Assembly (NCBI RefSeq): GCF_000964085.1
Contig: NZ_JZRB01000007.1
Coordinates: 1 to 64,000 of the forward strand
DNA length: 64,000 bases
Direction: 5' to 3'
DNA from: Luteibacter yeojuensis
Lineage (GTDB): Bacteria > Pseudomonadota > Gammaproteobacteria > Xanthomonadales > Rhodanobacteraceae
The stretch's first letter is position 1; the number at the start of each line of letters is the position of its first letter. The notes beneath the pieces were generated by a model. The model had not been told where the DNA came from. It did no database searches and saw only the letters and a program-made list of their open reading frames with translations. Below are positions 1 through 11,236 of the stretch, one piece after another. Position numbers and translations under genes: made by a program.

Positions 1-16
1 TAATCCGCGATGAACC

Positions 17-43
17 AAAAAAAAACCCCCGCTTTCGCGGGGG
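17..43 (-). terminator. Rho-independent terminator of the MHS permease gene
   Basis: Read on the minus strand, a 7-bp G/C stem (CCCCCGC / GCGGGGG) with a GAAA loop is followed by nine T residues. It lies about 30 bases beyond the stop codon of the permease gene and is well placed to end the porin-permease transcript. Confidence 0.85.
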
Positions 44-73
44 TCGGGGGCTTACCCAAACTCTTCCTGGCGC

Positions 74-1738
74 TCAGTCGTGCAGCGCCACGTCCTTGGT
101 CTCGCGGACGAAGAACAGGCCGATGACGAAGGTCATCAGGGCGACCACCACCGGGTACCAGAGGCCGTAGTAGATATCGCCCTTCCACGCCACCAGCATG
201 AAGCCGATCGTAGGCACGAAGCCGCCGAACCAGCCGTTACCGATGTGGTACGGCAGGCTCATCGAGGTGTAGCGGATGCGGGTGGGGAACATCTCCACCA
301 GCCACGCGGCGATGGGCCCGTAAACCATGGTGACGTAGATGACGAGGATGGCCAGCAGCACCACCAGCATCGGGTAGTTCGCCTGCGCGGCATCGGCCTT
401 GGCCGGGTAGCCCGCGGTCTTCAGCTGGTCATCCAGCTTGCCGGTGAACGCCTTGCTCTGCGCCGTGAACGTCGCCTTGTCTAGGCCGGTGCCCTCGAAC
501 GAGTCGATCACCTCGTCGCCCACTTTCACCGTGGCCACGGTGCCCGCCGGCGCGGCGGCGTTGCTGTACGGGATGCCCTTCTTGGCCAGCACGCTCTTCG
601 CCACGTCGCACGAGCTGGTGAAGGTGTGCTTGCCCACCGGATCGAACTGGAAGCTGCAGGCATTCGGGTCGGCGGTGACCACCACCGGCGCGTTGGCCGC
701 GGCGGCTTCGATGGCCGGGTTGCCGAAGTGGGTAAGCCCCTTGAAGATCGGGAACATGGTGAGCGCGGCGATGAGGCAGCCGGCCAGCACCACCGGCTTG
801 CGGCCGACGCGATCGGAGAGCCAGCCAAAGAACACGAAGAACGGCGTGCCGATGAAAAGGGCCGCGGCGATCAGCAGGTTGGCCGTGGTGGCGTCGATCT
901 TCAGGCTTTGGGTGAGGAAGTACAGCGAGTAGAACTGGCCCGTGTACCACACGACGGCCTGGCCGGCGGTGGCGCCAAGCAGGGCGAGGATCACCAGCTT
1001 CAGGTTCTTCCACTGGCCGAACGCTTCGGTGAGCGGGGCCTTCGACTGCTTGCCCTCGGCCTTCATCTGCTGGAACACCGGCGACTCGTGCAGCTGCATG
1101 CGGATGTACACCGATACGGCCACGAGCAGGGCGGAGACCAGGAACGGGATGCGCCAGCCCCAGGCATCGAACGTATCGCCGCCAAGGCCCAGGCGCGTGC
1201 CCAGGATGACAAGCAGCGACAGGAACAGGCCGAACGTGGCGGTGATCTGGATGAAGCTGGTGTACAGGCCGCGCTTGCCGTTGGGCGCGTGCTCGGCCAC
1301 GTAGGTGGCCGCGCCGCCGTATTCACCGCCCAGCGCCAGGCCCTGCAGCAGGCGTAGCAGGATCAGCAACACGGGGGCGGCCACGCCGATCGTGTTGTAG
1401 CCGGGGAGCACGCCCACCAGGAAGGTGGAGGTGCCCATGATGATGATGGTGACGAGGAACGTGTACTTGCGGCCGATGAGGTCGCCGATGCGGCCGAACA
1501 CGATGGCGCCGAAGGGGCGGACGGCGAAACCCGCGGCGAACGCCAGCAGCGCAAAGATGAACTGGCTGGTGTCGTTGAGGCCGGTGAAGAACTGCTTGCC
1601 GATGGTGGCGGCGAGCGAGCCGTAAAGGTAGAAGTCGTACCACTCGAAGACAGTGCCCAGGCTCGACGCGAAGATCACGCGTTTGTGGCTGGTGGCGATG
1701 GTGCCATCGGCACGCATGCCGGATGCGGTGGTTGCCAT
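74..1738 (-). CDS. MHS-family (metabolite:H+ symporter) MFS permease
   Basis: A 554-residue inner-membrane transporter of the major facilitator superfamily, metabolite:H+ symporter branch (relatives KgtP, ShiA, ProP), which import organic acids, osmolytes or shikimate with protons. Seen: the N-terminal EWYDFYLYG motif of the MHS group (about residues 31-39), the loop 2-3 motif GRIGDLIGRK, the LLRLLQGLALGGEYGG helix and the second-half motif WLSDRVGRKP. Odd: between the GCLIAALTMFPIF helix and the next helix (YPMLVVLLAILVIY) is a hydrophilic insert of about 110 residues with two cysteines, predicted to face the periplasm; usual family members are 430-450 residues. It starts 12 bases after the porin stop codon, so the two probably share a transcript. 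The location beside acs and a CrbS/R-like system suggests a short-chain carboxylate substrate, which is inference. Confidence 0.85.
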   Translation of the reverse strand: MATTASGMRADGTIATSHKRVIFASSLGTVFEWYDFYLYGSLAATIGKQFFTGLNDTSQFIFALLAFAAGFAVRPFGAIVFGRIGDLIGRKYTFLVTIIIMGTSTFLVGVLPGYNTIGVAAPVLLILLRLLQGLALGGEYGGAATYVAEHAPNGKRGLYTSFIQITATFGLFLSLLVILGTRLGLGGDTFDAWGWRIPFLVSALLVAVSVYIRMQLHESPVFQQMKAEGKQSKAPLTEAFGQWKNLKLVILALLGATAGQAVVWYTGQFYSLYFLTQSLKIDATTANLLIAAALFIGTPFFVFFGWLSDRVGRKPVVLAGCLIAALTMFPIFKGLTHFGNPAIEAAAANAPVVVTADPNACSFQFDPVGKHTFTSSCDVAKSVLAKKGIPYSNAAAPAGTVATVKVGDEVIDSFEGTGLDKATFTAQSKAFTGKLDDQLKTAGYPAKADAAQANYPMLVVLLAILVIYVTMVYGPIAAWLVEMFPTRIRYTSMSLPYHIGNGWFGGFVPTIGFMLVAWKGDIYYGLWYPVVVALMTFVIGLFFVRETKDVALHD

Positions 1739-1750
1739 GCGTAGCCTCCG

Positions 1751-3229
1751 TTAGAAACGGTAGTTGCCGTTGAGGGTGAACTCGTTGCCGGAGGTCTTCT
1801 GGCGGCCGAGGCCATTGGTCGTCGTCGAATCGAGCTTGGCGCGGATCCATTCCACGCTGTAATCGAACGGGCCCGTGGTGTACTGCAGGCTTAGCGCGTT
1901 CTGGCGGGCACGCAGCAGGCCCGCGGTGTTGGCGGCACGCCAGCGCAGCACGTCGTCCTTGTCCGGCTTGCTCACCGAGGCGAAGCCGTAGACCGTCCAG
2001 TGAGAATCGAACTTGTAGCCGGCCTGCAGCCAGCCGCCCTTGTCCTTGATATCGCCGAACTGCGAGAGGTCGCCGAACACCTGGCCAATGGCCTTGCCGG
2101 TGTACACCGCACCCTTGAGGATGAAGCTGCCCGGGGTCCACATGCCGCCCAGTTCCGCGGCCGTGCTCTTGATGTTGCTCTTGATCGGCGTGATGGTCTC
2201 GCCATCGACGCCATGCAGGTCGAGCTTGCTGTAGTGGCCGGCCACGAAGGCCTGCCAGTTGCTGCCCTTGGCGGTAATGCGGGCCTCCACCTGCGGCTTG
2301 AAGCCGGCGTTGCCCGCGGTGAGGTAGTTGGTGGTCAGGCCCGGGCCGCTCCAGCTGCCTTCGAACGCGGCCACGTCGAGGCGCCACTTGGTGCCTTCGG
2401 CACCGTGGTTGAGGTCCTGCATCCACATCACGCCCGGGTAGCGCCAGCCGATCACGCCGTTGCCGTAGCCCAGCGGGAACGCGATGTGCGACAGCGATTG
2501 CGGCACGTAATCCAGCGGGAACAGCAGGTCCCAGAACTGGCCCACGCGCAGCGTGCTGCCGGTGCTGGCATTGGCGATGTCGAAATAGGCCTGGCGCAGG
2601 CGCGGCGTGGGCTGCTGCTGCGAGTAGGCACCGGTACCGTTGAATCCGCCGAAGAAGTCCATCTCGATGCGGCCGCTGCCAGCCCAGTTCTCGGAGATCT
2701 TCGCGCCCGAGAAATCGAGCCAGAAGCGGGTGTTGCGCACGTCCACGCCGCTCAGCGAGTCGTTCACGTGGCCGGCGTTGCCCGGGATCGGGTATTCGGC
2801 GTTGGCGCCGTTACCGTACTGGTACCCCTTGCTCTGGGTGAAGGCGCTGGCGTTGATGAAGCCATGCAGCGCCACCGAGACGCCCGGCGCGGTGCCGGTG
2901 CTGAAGGGCGGCTTGGCCGGCACGGCGGCGACGGTCTTCTCGACCTTGGTCACCTTTTCCTCGGTGGCCTGCGATTGCGTCTGCGCCGCCTGGGCCGTGG
3001 CCGTGGCTTCGGTGGTGGCCGATTTCTGCTCCTGGATCATCGCCTTGAGCTCGGCCAGCTGTTGCTCCAGCTGGTTCACGCGCTGCTCGAGCTGCGCCTC
3101 GCGGGTGCTCGATTTCTTCGTCTTCGACTGGGCGTGCGCGGTGCCCGGCATGGCCGCCATCGGCAGCATCAGTGCGCAGGCAACGCTGAAGGCGATGGCC
3201 TTGCGGCCACCGGAATGCGTGGTGTTCAT
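1751..3229 (-). CDS. DcaP-family trimeric outer-membrane porin
   Basis: A 492-residue outer-membrane protein resembling DcaP porins, which take up dicarboxylates and other small anions. Seen: a signal peptide ending at AHAQ (about residue 34), a heptad-rich coiled-coil segment ([19 protein letters not shown], residues 43-61), an Ala/Thr/Gln-rich linker, then a long region of amphipathic strands ending in a C-terminal aromatic residue (NGNYRF), the usual outer-membrane beta-barrel signature. The start is chosen at the ATG preceded by GGGGAG at 8 bases; a longer in-frame form adds 19 residues with no ribosome site and would bury the signal peptide. It is the first gene of the leftward unit with the MHS permease, giving a matched outer- and inner-membrane import pair. 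Confidence 0.85.
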   Translation of the reverse strand: MNTTHSGGRKAIAFSVACALMLPMAAMPGTAHAQSKTKKSSTREAQLEQRVNQLEQQLAELKAMIQEQKSATTEATATAQAAQTQSQATEEKVTKVEKTVAAVPAKPPFSTGTAPGVSVALHGFINASAFTQSKGYQYGNGANAEYPIPGNAGHVNDSLSGVDVRNTRFWLDFSGAKISENWAGSGRIEMDFFGGFNGTGAYSQQQPTPRLRQAYFDIANASTGSTLRVGQFWDLLFPLDYVPQSLSHIAFPLGYGNGVIGWRYPGVMWMQDLNHGAEGTKWRLDVAAFEGSWSGPGLTTNYLTAGNAGFKPQVEARITAKGSNWQAFVAGHYSKLDLHGVDGETITPIKSNIKSTAAELGGMWTPGSFILKGAVYTGKAIGQVFGDLSQFGDIKDKGGWLQAGYKFDSHWTVYGFASVSKPDKDDVLRWRAANTAGLLRARQNALSLQYTTGPFDYSVEWIRAKLDSTTTNGLGRQKTSGNEFTLNGNYRF

Positions 3230-3308
3230 CAAGTGGTCTCCCCAACCCTTAGGCACGCCGAGAATGTGACAGCCGGGCGCGGGCATCCATTCGCCAAAGG
3301 TCTAACCT

Positions 3309-3320
3309 CGACCAAAGTCG
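3309..3320. promoter_or_regulatory. Candidate regulator-binding palindrome in the divergent acs / porin promoter region
   Basis: CGAC-CAAA-GTCG is an inverted repeat of two 4-bp arms in the 174-base gap between the porin and acs. A TATGCT hexamer (3338-3343) lies 18 bases downstream and could be the acs -10 element, placing the palindrome near -36, a typical activator position. Overlapping half-sites (AGGTCTAACCT at 3298-3308) abut it. That it binds the neighbouring LuxR-type regulator is inference. Confidence 0.35.
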
Positions 3321-3403
3321 TAAACCGGCCGCATAAATATGCTGCGCCGCGACGCTACACTCAGGGCCCACGCCCCACGAACCTTATGTACGCAGGAGCC
3401 AGC

Positions 3404-5340
<1,937 letters not shown>

Positions 5341-5344
<4 letters not shown>

Positions 5345-6009
5345 GCGACGTCCTCATCGCCGATGACCATCCGCTGTTCCGCGATGCCCTGCAGCGCGCG
5401 GTGGTGGCGGCCGTGCCGGGTGCCACGGTGCACACGGCCGATAGCGTGCCGGCGTTGTTCGCGCTGATCGAGACGATGCCGGAGGCCGACCTCCTGCTGA
5501 TGGACCTGCACATGCCGGGTGCGCGCGGGTATTCCGCGCTCGCCCACATCCGCGGCCAGTATCCCGGCCTGCCCACCATCGTGGTCTCCGGCCACGAGGA
5601 AGCACAGGTGGCGCGGCGTGCGCTGGCCCACGGCGCATCGGCGTACATACCGAAGTCGGCGGCGGTGGACGACATCGTCGAGGCGGTCCGGGCTGTGCTC
5701 GATGGCGACGTGTGGCTGCCGCACCAGCTGATGGGCGGCACGGTGGAACTGAAGGCCGACGAAGCCGACGTGGCCGCACGCGTCGCGTCGCTTACGCCAC
5801 AGCAATTCCGCGTGCTGAACATGATCGCCGAGGGCCTGCTCAACAAGCAGATCGCCTACGACCTCGGCGTATCCGAGGCCACGGTGAAAGCCCATATGAC
5901 GGCCATCATGCGCAAGCTCGGCGTCTCCAACCGCACCCAGGTGGCACTGGCCGCGTCGCACCTCGACGTGGAAAAAGAAGCCATCCCGGGTAACACGGCC
6001 GAGCTGTAA
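5341..6009 (+). CDS. crbR: LuxR/NarL-type response regulator, CrbR (ErdR)-like
   Basis: A 222-residue two-component regulator: receiver domain (residues 1-120) with acidic pair D8/D9, phospho-acceptor D55 (LLLMD) and conserved K105, then a LuxR-type helix-turn-helix (about 150-215; [28 protein letters not shown]). The start is GTG, sharing four bases with the acs stop codon. Coupling to acs, and the SSF-type hybrid kinase across the following repeat, match the CrbS/CrbR (MxtR/ErdR) systems of Vibrio and Pseudomonas that activate acs in response to acetate. The symbol rests on domain layout and context, not on a database match. Confidence 0.85.
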
Positions 6010-6059
6010 CGCGCGGCCGACCCGCACCGCACGACCTACCTGTAACGCACGGCCTACCT

Positions 6060-6125
6060 GTAGGAGCCCACTCTGTGGGCGACAGGTTCTCGCGAGAAAG
6101 CTGTCGCCCACAGAGTGGGCTCCTA
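6060..6125. repeat. REP element pair (GTAG-headed 66-bp palindrome)
   Basis: Two perfect 26-bp arms begin and end with GTAGGAGC/GCTCCTAC, and the centre (TTCTCGCGAGAA) is itself palindromic. It lies between the convergent response-regulator and kinase genes, followed on the plus side by a short T-rich run, so it may also stop transcription. Same family as the other GTAG/GTGG repeats in the window. Confidence 0.9.
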
Positions 6126-6137
6126 CATTGGCTGTTT

Positions 6138-9100
6138 TTATGCGGCGTGGGTGCCTGTGCGTTTTGCCAGCGCCACCAGCATCGCGCGTAGCGCCGCGGG
6201 TTTCACGGGCTTGTGCAGCAGGGGATAGCCGAGTTCGCGTGCGCGTTGCTTCAGCTCGGTGCTGCCATCGGCGGTGACCATGGCGGCGGGCGGCATGGGT
6301 GACACCTCCGTGCCGATGATCTGCAACGCGGCCAGGCCGTCCATGTCGTCGCTGAGGTGGTAGTCGGCCAGGATGAGGTCGACGCGGGTATCGCGCAGCA
6401 CCGCCAGCGCCGCAGGCACGTCGACAGCCACGCGGCAGTCGACGCCCCAGCGGCCGAGCAAGGCCCGCATGCCGTCTAGGATGGTCTCGTCGTTGTCGAG
6501 GCACAACACCGTGAGCGGCAGCTGTTCGCCGCCACCGGGGCGCGCGACAGTAGCGGTGCGCTTGCGTGCCGTGGCCTCGGTGCGCGGCACGCTGATGCTG
6601 AAGCAGCTGCCGTGGCCCACGCGGGAACGCAGGCCCAGGCGGTGGCCGAGGATGCCCGAGAGGCGGTCGCAGATCGAAAGGCCCAGGCCCAGTCCTTTCT
6701 CGCCCCAGGGCGAGGGATGGTCGATGCGCTGGAACTCACCGAAGATGCGCGCCTGCTGTTCCGTCGCGATACCCGGGCCGCTATCCCACACTTCGATGCG
6801 CACATCCTTTCCATCGCGTCGCACGCCGAGTACGGCGCCGCCCGCGCGCGTATAGCGCAACGCGTTCGAGAGGAAGTTGGCGACGATGCGGCGCAGCAGC
6901 TGCGCGTCGGAGCGCACGGCGACCGTCGTCGGCACCACGTGCAAGGTAAGGCCGCGCTGCTCGGCCACCACGGCGAATTGCTGCTTCAGCGAATCGAACA
7001 AGTCGGCCAGGGCGAAGGGCGCCACTTCCGGCCGGTAGCTGCCGGCATCCAGGCGGGAGACATCGAGCAGGGCGTCGAGCAGGTCTTCGGCGGCGCGGAA
7101 TGACGCATCGATGCGCTCGGCCAGCAACGTCGCTTCACCATCGAGCCCCGGGTGCTGCCTTAGCGCGGACGTGAACAGGCGTGCCGCGTTCAACGGCTGC
7201 AGCAGGTCGTGGCTCGCCGCCGCGAGGAAGCGCGTCTTCGAGGCATTGGCGGTTTCCGCGTCGCGGCGCGCGGAGGCGGTGGCCACCAGCGCGTCGGAGA
7301 GCTCCGCGGTACGGTCGATGACGCGTTGCTCGAGCGTTTCGTTCGCCTCGATCAACGCGAGCTCCGCGTGCTTGTACGCGGTCACGTCGGTGAAGGTGGT
7401 GACGAAGCCACCACCGGGCAAAGCGCGCCCGCGCATTTCGATGACGGTGCCGTCGGGTCGGATGCGTTGGAAGAGGTGCGGCGAACCCGCGCGCATGTAG
7501 CGGATGCGCTTCGCCACGTGCTCGTCGACCTCGCCGGGGCCGCATTCCCCGTGCTCCGCGTTCCAGCGGATGAGGTCGGCGACAGGCAGGCCGACGTACA
7601 CCATGCCCTCGGGGTAATCGAACAGCTCCAGGTAGCGACGGTTCCAGGCCACCAGGCGCATGTCGCCATCCACCACGCTGATGCCTTGCGAGACGTTTTC
7701 GAGGGTGGTGGAGAGCAGCTCGCGGTTGAAGCGAAGTTCCTGCGAGGCTTCGTCCATCAGCGCCATGGCCTCGGCGATGTCGAGGCCGGTGCCGCTCAGC
7801 GCACCCATGAGGATGCGCCGTGCGCTGGCCGCGCCGACCGCGCTCGCCAGCAGGCGCTCGGTGAACTGGATCAACGGGCGGTCGGCGGCGTCGGTGGGGG
7901 AGAGCGCCACGCCGTGGCGCACGCCATATTCGTGGAAGGCGCGCTGCGTGACACGGTCGCCGACGATGCGGCCGGCGATGGTGCCGAGGTCGCGCACGGT
8001 GACGCGGCCGCGCCAGTCGCCCGCGCCGCTGGCACTGCGCACAAAGGGGTCGACGAACAGCGCGGCGTGCAGGCGCTCGGCGACACTGGGCCGGAAGCGC
8101 AACGAGATGAAGACCAGGCAGGCCACGTTGACCAGCAGCGACCAGAACGTGCCATGCGTGACCGGTTCCCAGCCCGAAAGATGGAACAACTCGTTCGGCT
8201 TGAGCCATCCAAACCCGAAGGGGCCGTCATCCATCCACGCATTGTTGATCCAGCCCGCGCGGGTCATGGCTGGCAGCAGCAGCGTGTAGGCCCACGTGAC
8301 GAAGCCCGCGAGGAGGCCCACGTAAACACCGACGCGGCTCGCGCCACGCCAGTAGAGCGCCGAGACGATGGCCGGCGCGAACTGCGCGACGGCGGCGAAC
8401 GAGAGCAGGCCGGTGGCCGCCAGGTTCTCCTGGTCGGCGATGATGCGGTAATAGACATACGCCATGCCCGCGAGGCCGACGATGGCGATGCGGCGGATGG
8501 CGAGCACGAGCTGGGAGACATCGCCGCGCTGCTCGAGGCCCAGCGCGCGGATGCGCAGCAATGCCGGCATCACCAGGTCGTTGCTGATCATGGTGGCCAG
8601 CGCCACCGCGGCGACGATGACCATGCCCGTGGCGGCGGAGAAACCGCCGATGAAGGCGACGAGCGCCATGCCGTGGTTGCCGAGGGCGATAGGCAGGTTC
8701 AGCACCCACGCATCGACGTGGTTGCTGGTGACCGAGGCGTGGCCTAGCCCGGCGCTGACGATGGGCAGTACGCCGGCGGAGATCAGCACCATGTAGAGCG
8801 GGAACAGCCAGCGCGCACGACGCAGATCGCGCGGGTCCTCGCACTCCACGACACCGATCTGGAACTGGCGCGGCAGGCAGAACATGGCGCAGAACGCGAG
8901 CAGCGTCTGTGCGACGAAGCCCGGTGGCATGCTGCCCTGGTCGATCTGGGCCAGCGGCGCACGAAGGGTCTCGACCAGGCCGGGGCCGTGCAGGTACGCA
9001 TAGACAGCGATGCCAACGAAGGCCACGAGCTTGACCAGGGATTCCACGGCGACGGCGAGCATCATGCCGTGGTGGTGTTCGGTGGCATCGATGGTGCGCG

Positions 9101-9620
9101 TGCCGAAGAGGATGGCGAAGATGGCGAGCAGGGCGGCGCACCACAGCGCGGTATCGCCGAACCGCCAGTTGGTGCCATCGCCGAGCACGTTCACCGACAT
9201 GGCCACCGCTTTGAATTGCAGTGCGATATACGGAATGATCGCCACCACGGCGATGATCGCCACGAGCGCCGCCAGGCCGTGCGACTTGCCGAAGCGCGCG
9301 GCGATGAAGTCGGCGATGGACGTGATGTTGCGTTCGCGCGCGACCAGCACCAGGCGCTCGAGCAGGCCGAAACCCAGCACGAAGAGAAGCAGCGGGCCGA
9401 GGTAGATCGGCAGGTACGCCAGCCCGGACCGTGCGGCGGTGCCCACCGCGCCGTAGAACGTCCACGACGAGCAGTAAACGGCGAGCGCAAGGCTGTACAC
9501 CAGCGGGCGGAGCCGCGGCTGGCGGGGGTAGAGTGGCCGGCGGTCGCCCAGGTACGCGATGCCGAACAGCAAGCCGACGTACAACAAGGCGACCAGCAGC
9601 AGAAGCCAGCCTGCGATCAC
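6138..9620 (-). CDS. crbS: SSF-domain hybrid sensor histidine kinase, CrbS (MxtR)-like
   Basis: A 1160-residue membrane sensor. Domains in order: sodium:solute symporter-like transmembrane domain with about 13 helices (residues 1-510), STAC linker domain (about 515-610), PAS (about 640-750), a coiled coil with HisKA containing the phospho-acceptor H804 (SHDLLQPLN), HATPase_c (N919, D946-G948-G950, GLGLGLSI at 976-983), and a C-terminal receiver (D1042/D1044, phospho-acceptor D1086 in LADYH, K1137). The family couples sensing of a transported or bound solute, acetate in CrbS/MxtR, to a LuxR-type partner that switches on acs. The start is GTG. It converges on the acs-crbR unit across a palindromic repeat and is divergent from the phosphopantetheinyl transferase with a 45-base gap. 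Confidence 0.9.
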   Translation of the reverse strand: MIAGWLLLLVALLYVGLLFGIAYLGDRRPLYPRQPRLRPLVYSLALAVYCSSWTFYGAVGTAARSGLAYLPIYLGPLLLFVLGFGLLERLVLVARERNITSIADFIAARFGKSHGLAALVAIIAVVAIIPYIALQFKAVAMSVNVLGDGTNWRFGDTALWCAALLAIFAILFGTRTIDATEHHHGMMLAVAVESLVKLVAFVGIAVYAYLHGPGLVETLRAPLAQIDQGSMPPGFVAQTLLAFCAMFCLPRQFQIGVVECEDPRDLRRARWLFPLYMVLISAGVLPIVSAGLGHASVTSNHVDAWVLNLPIALGNHGMALVAFIGGFSAATGMVIVAAVALATMISNDLVMPALLRIRALGLEQRGDVSQLVLAIRRIAIVGLAGMAYVYYRIIADQENLAATGLLSFAAVAQFAPAIVSALYWRGASRVGVYVGLLAGFVTWAYTLLLPAMTRAGWINNAWMDDGPFGFGWLKPNELFHLSGWEPVTHGTFWSLLVNVACLVFISLRFRPSVAERLHAALFVDPFVRSASGAGDWRGRVTVRDLGTIAGRIVGDRVTQRAFHEYGVRHGVALSPTDAADRPLIQFTERLLASAVGAASARRILMGALSGTGLDIAEAMALMDEASQELRFNRELLSTTLENVSQGISVVDGDMRLVAWNRRYLELFDYPEGMVYVGLPVADLIRWNAEHGECGPGEVDEHVAKRIRYMRAGSPHLFQRIRPDGTVIEMRGRALPGGGFVTTFTDVTAYKHAELALIEANETLEQRVIDRTAELSDALVATASARRDAETANASKTRFLAAASHDLLQPLNAARLFTSALRQHPGLDGEATLLAERIDASFRAAEDLLDALLDVSRLDAGSYRPEVAPFALADLFDSLKQQFAVVAEQRGLTLHVVPTTVAVRSDAQLLRRIVANFLSNALRYTRAGGAVLGVRRDGKDVRIEVWDSGPGIATEQQARIFGEFQRIDHPSPWGEKGLGLGLSICDRLSGILGHRLGLRSRVGHGSCFSISVPRTEATARKRTATVARPGGGEQLPLTVLCLDNDETILDGMRALLGRWGVDCRVAVDVPAALAVLRDTRVDLILADYHLSDDMDGLAALQIIGTEVSPMPPAAMVTADGSTELKQRARELGYPLLHKPVKPAALRAMLVALAKRTGTHAA

Positions 9621-9665
9621 GGTAAAGGGTCCCTGTATGGCACGGCGTCAGGCTAGCATGGGCGG

Positions 9666-10292
9666 ATGGCCTTCGACGTTCCCCCGCTGCCCGCCGACGA
9701 GATCCACGTCTGGCGCCTCCCCTGGTCCACCGACGCGAGCCAGGCGCCGCCGTTCCTCGCGCTGCTGGCGGGGTATGCCGGCCCGGGCGCTCCGGAGGTG
9801 CTCCGCGGCGAGCACGGCAAGCCGCATTTCGGCGGGTCTGCGGGGGCGCTTGGTTTCAGCTGGTCGCATAGCGGCGATACCGCGCTCTTTGCGGCAGGGC
9901 GGGGGCCCATAGGTTTCGAGGTCGGCGTGGACGTCGAGCGGGTTCGGCCCCGTGCCCGTGCGCTGGAGCTGGCGGCGCGATTCTTCGCCCCGGATGAGAC
10001 GGCATGGCTGTCAGGCCTTCCGCCCGAGCGCGTGCTCGCTGGTTTCCTCGCGCTTTGGACCGCGAAGGAAGCGGTGCTCAAGGCCCACGGCGGCGGGCTT
10101 TCCTACGGGCTGCACCGCGCGGCGTTCATCCTGGGAGCGGATGGCACGCCCGTACCGCACGCGTTCGACGGCGATATCGCGCCCGCGGCCGGCTGGCAGG
10201 TCCAGCGCCTGGCCATGGGCGAAGGCCTCGTGGCTGCCGTCGCGTGGCGCGGTGAGCCGCGCAAGGTCCGCGTCTTCACAATTGCGCTTTGA
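9666..10292 (+). CDS. Sfp-type 4'-phosphopantetheinyl transferase
   Basis: A 208-residue enzyme that moves 4'-phosphopantetheine from CoA to a serine of carrier proteins (ACP, PCP). Seen: the Mg-binding GVDVERV motif (D89, E91), FFAPDE (residues 107-111) and WTAKEAVLKA (W131, K134, E135), all in the expected order and spacing. The length is typical of Sfp/Gsp/HetI-type enzymes rather than of AcpS. No polyketide or peptide synthetase gene is visible here, so the carrier-protein target cannot be read from context. The short divergent gap with the kinase implies overlapping promoters. Confidence 0.9.
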   Translation: MAFDVPPLPADEIHVWRLPWSTDASQAPPFLALLAGYAGPGAPEVLRGEHGKPHFGGSAGALGFSWSHSGDTALFAAGRGPIGFEVGVDVERVRPRARALELAARFFAPDETAWLSGLPPERVLAGFLALWTAKEAVLKAHGGGLSYGLHRAAFILGADGTPVPHAFDGDIAPAAGWQVQRLAMGEGLVAAVAWRGEPRKVRVFTIAL

Positions 10293-10324
10293 ACCTTTCC
10301 GCGCCGGGGCGTGTCTGACTTAGC

Positions 10325-10341
10325 GTGTGTGTGTGTGTGTG
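10325..10341. repeat. (GT)8 dinucleotide microsatellite in the pdxJ leader
   Basis: Eight perfect GT units plus a trailing G lie 33 bases after the transferase stop codon. Just downstream is a perfect 8-bp stem-loop (GCGCCACA-GGGA-TGTGGCGC, 10353-10372). Being non-coding, length changes would affect spacing only. Confidence 0.8.
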
Positions 10342-10394
10342 AGCCGTGGAGTGCGCCACAGGGATGTGGCGCGTTATGCTGGGACGACAGTCAT

Positions 10395-10430
10395 TGCGCA
10401 CGTCGCGCTTGGTGACGTGCGCATTTTTTT
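10395..10430 (+). terminator. Strong intrinsic terminator ending ten bases before pdxJ
   Basis: A 10-bp stem (TGCGCACGTC / GACGTGCGCA) with a 9-base loop is followed by seven T residues. It ends the transferase transcript, or acts as an attenuator in the pdxJ leader, because the pdxJ start codon begins at 10440 and leaves no room for a separate promoter between them. Confidence 0.8.
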
Positions 10431-10439
10431 GGACCGTCG

Positions 10440-11183
10440 ATGACCCTACTCAGCGTTAACCTGAACAAGATCGCCGTGCTTCGCAATTCCCGTGGCGGCG
10501 ACGAACCTTCCATCGCCACCGCGGCGAACACCTGCATCGACGCCGGCTGCGGCGGCCTCACCGTCCACCCCCGTCCCGATATGCGCCACGTCACCCCGGC
10601 CGATGTCCGCACGCTGGCCGGGCTTCTGCGCGGGCGGGTGGAATACAACATCGAAGGCAACCCGTTCGCCGCGGCGCGCGGGGCATACCCCGGGCTTATC
10701 GAACTCTGCCGCGAGGTAAAGCCGACCCAGGTCACGCTGGTGCCCGATGGCGATGGCCAGATCACCTCCGACCACGGGTTCGACCTGACGAAGGACATCG
10801 AAACGCTGAAGCCGGTGGTGGCCGCGTTCCGGGAAATCGGCTGCCGCGTCAGCGTGTTCGTCGATGCCGGTGCGCAGGGCTTCGCCGACGCACTGGCCAT
10901 CGGCGTCCAGCGTATCGAGCTCTACACCGGCCCTTACGCGAAGGCGTTCCACGATGGCGACGCCCGCGCGGAGCTTGCAGCCTTCGCCGATACGGCTCGC
11001 CGCGCCCAGCAGGCCGGGCTGGCGGTGAATGCGGGGCACGACCTTAGCCAGGCGAACCTGGGTACGTTCAAGTCGGCGATTCCCGGGTTGGCGGAAGTGT
11101 CGATTGGCCACGCGCTCATAGGTGAGGCGCTTTACCAGGGGCTGTCGAGTACGGTGCGGTCGTATTTGCGGATCTTGGCGTAG
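10440..11183 (+). CDS. pdxJ: Pyridoxine 5'-phosphate synthase
   Basis: Condenses 1-deoxyxylulose 5-phosphate with 3-amino-2-oxopropyl phosphate to pyridoxine 5'-phosphate, the last ring-forming step of the DXP-dependent vitamin B6 pathway. The protein is 247 residues and shows the PdxJ signatures: [16 protein letters not shown] at the N-terminus, [14 protein letters not shown], the VEYNIEGNP strand with the catalytic Glu, [24 protein letters not shown] and NAGHDLSQ near the C-terminus. There is no clear Shine-Dalgarno sequence: the start directly follows the T-tract of a terminator-like hairpin. Its place next to exbD is the usual Lysobacterales order. Confidence 0.95.
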   Translation: MTLLSVNLNKIAVLRNSRGGDEPSIATAANTCIDAGCGGLTVHPRPDMRHVTPADVRTLAGLLRGRVEYNIEGNPFAAARGAYPGLIELCREVKPTQVTLVPDGDGQITSDHGFDLTKDIETLKPVVAAFREIGCRVSVFVDAGAQGFADALAIGVQRIELYTGPYAKAFHDGDARAELAAFADTARRAQQAGLAVNAGHDLSQANLGTFKSAIPGLAEVSIGHALIGEALYQGLSSTVRSYLRILA

Positions 11184-11185
11184 GG

Positions 11186-11210
11186 GCATCGCGCGCAAGC
11201 GCGCTCCCAC
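11186..11210. repeat. Solo REP element
   Basis: GCATCGCGCGCAAGCGCGCTCCCAC: the GTGGGAGC-headed repeat on the minus strand with one G/C hairpin, immediately after the pdxJ stop codon. Confidence 0.8.
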
Positions 11211-11236
11211 ATTTGGTAGCTCCCGCATCTAGTGGA

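Noticed and set aside
2000-3403. Long plus-strand extension in front of acs (would add about 470 residues)
   Set aside because: It is antisense to the porin, has shadow-type composition, and a ribosome site with the normal Acs N-terminus exists at 3404.
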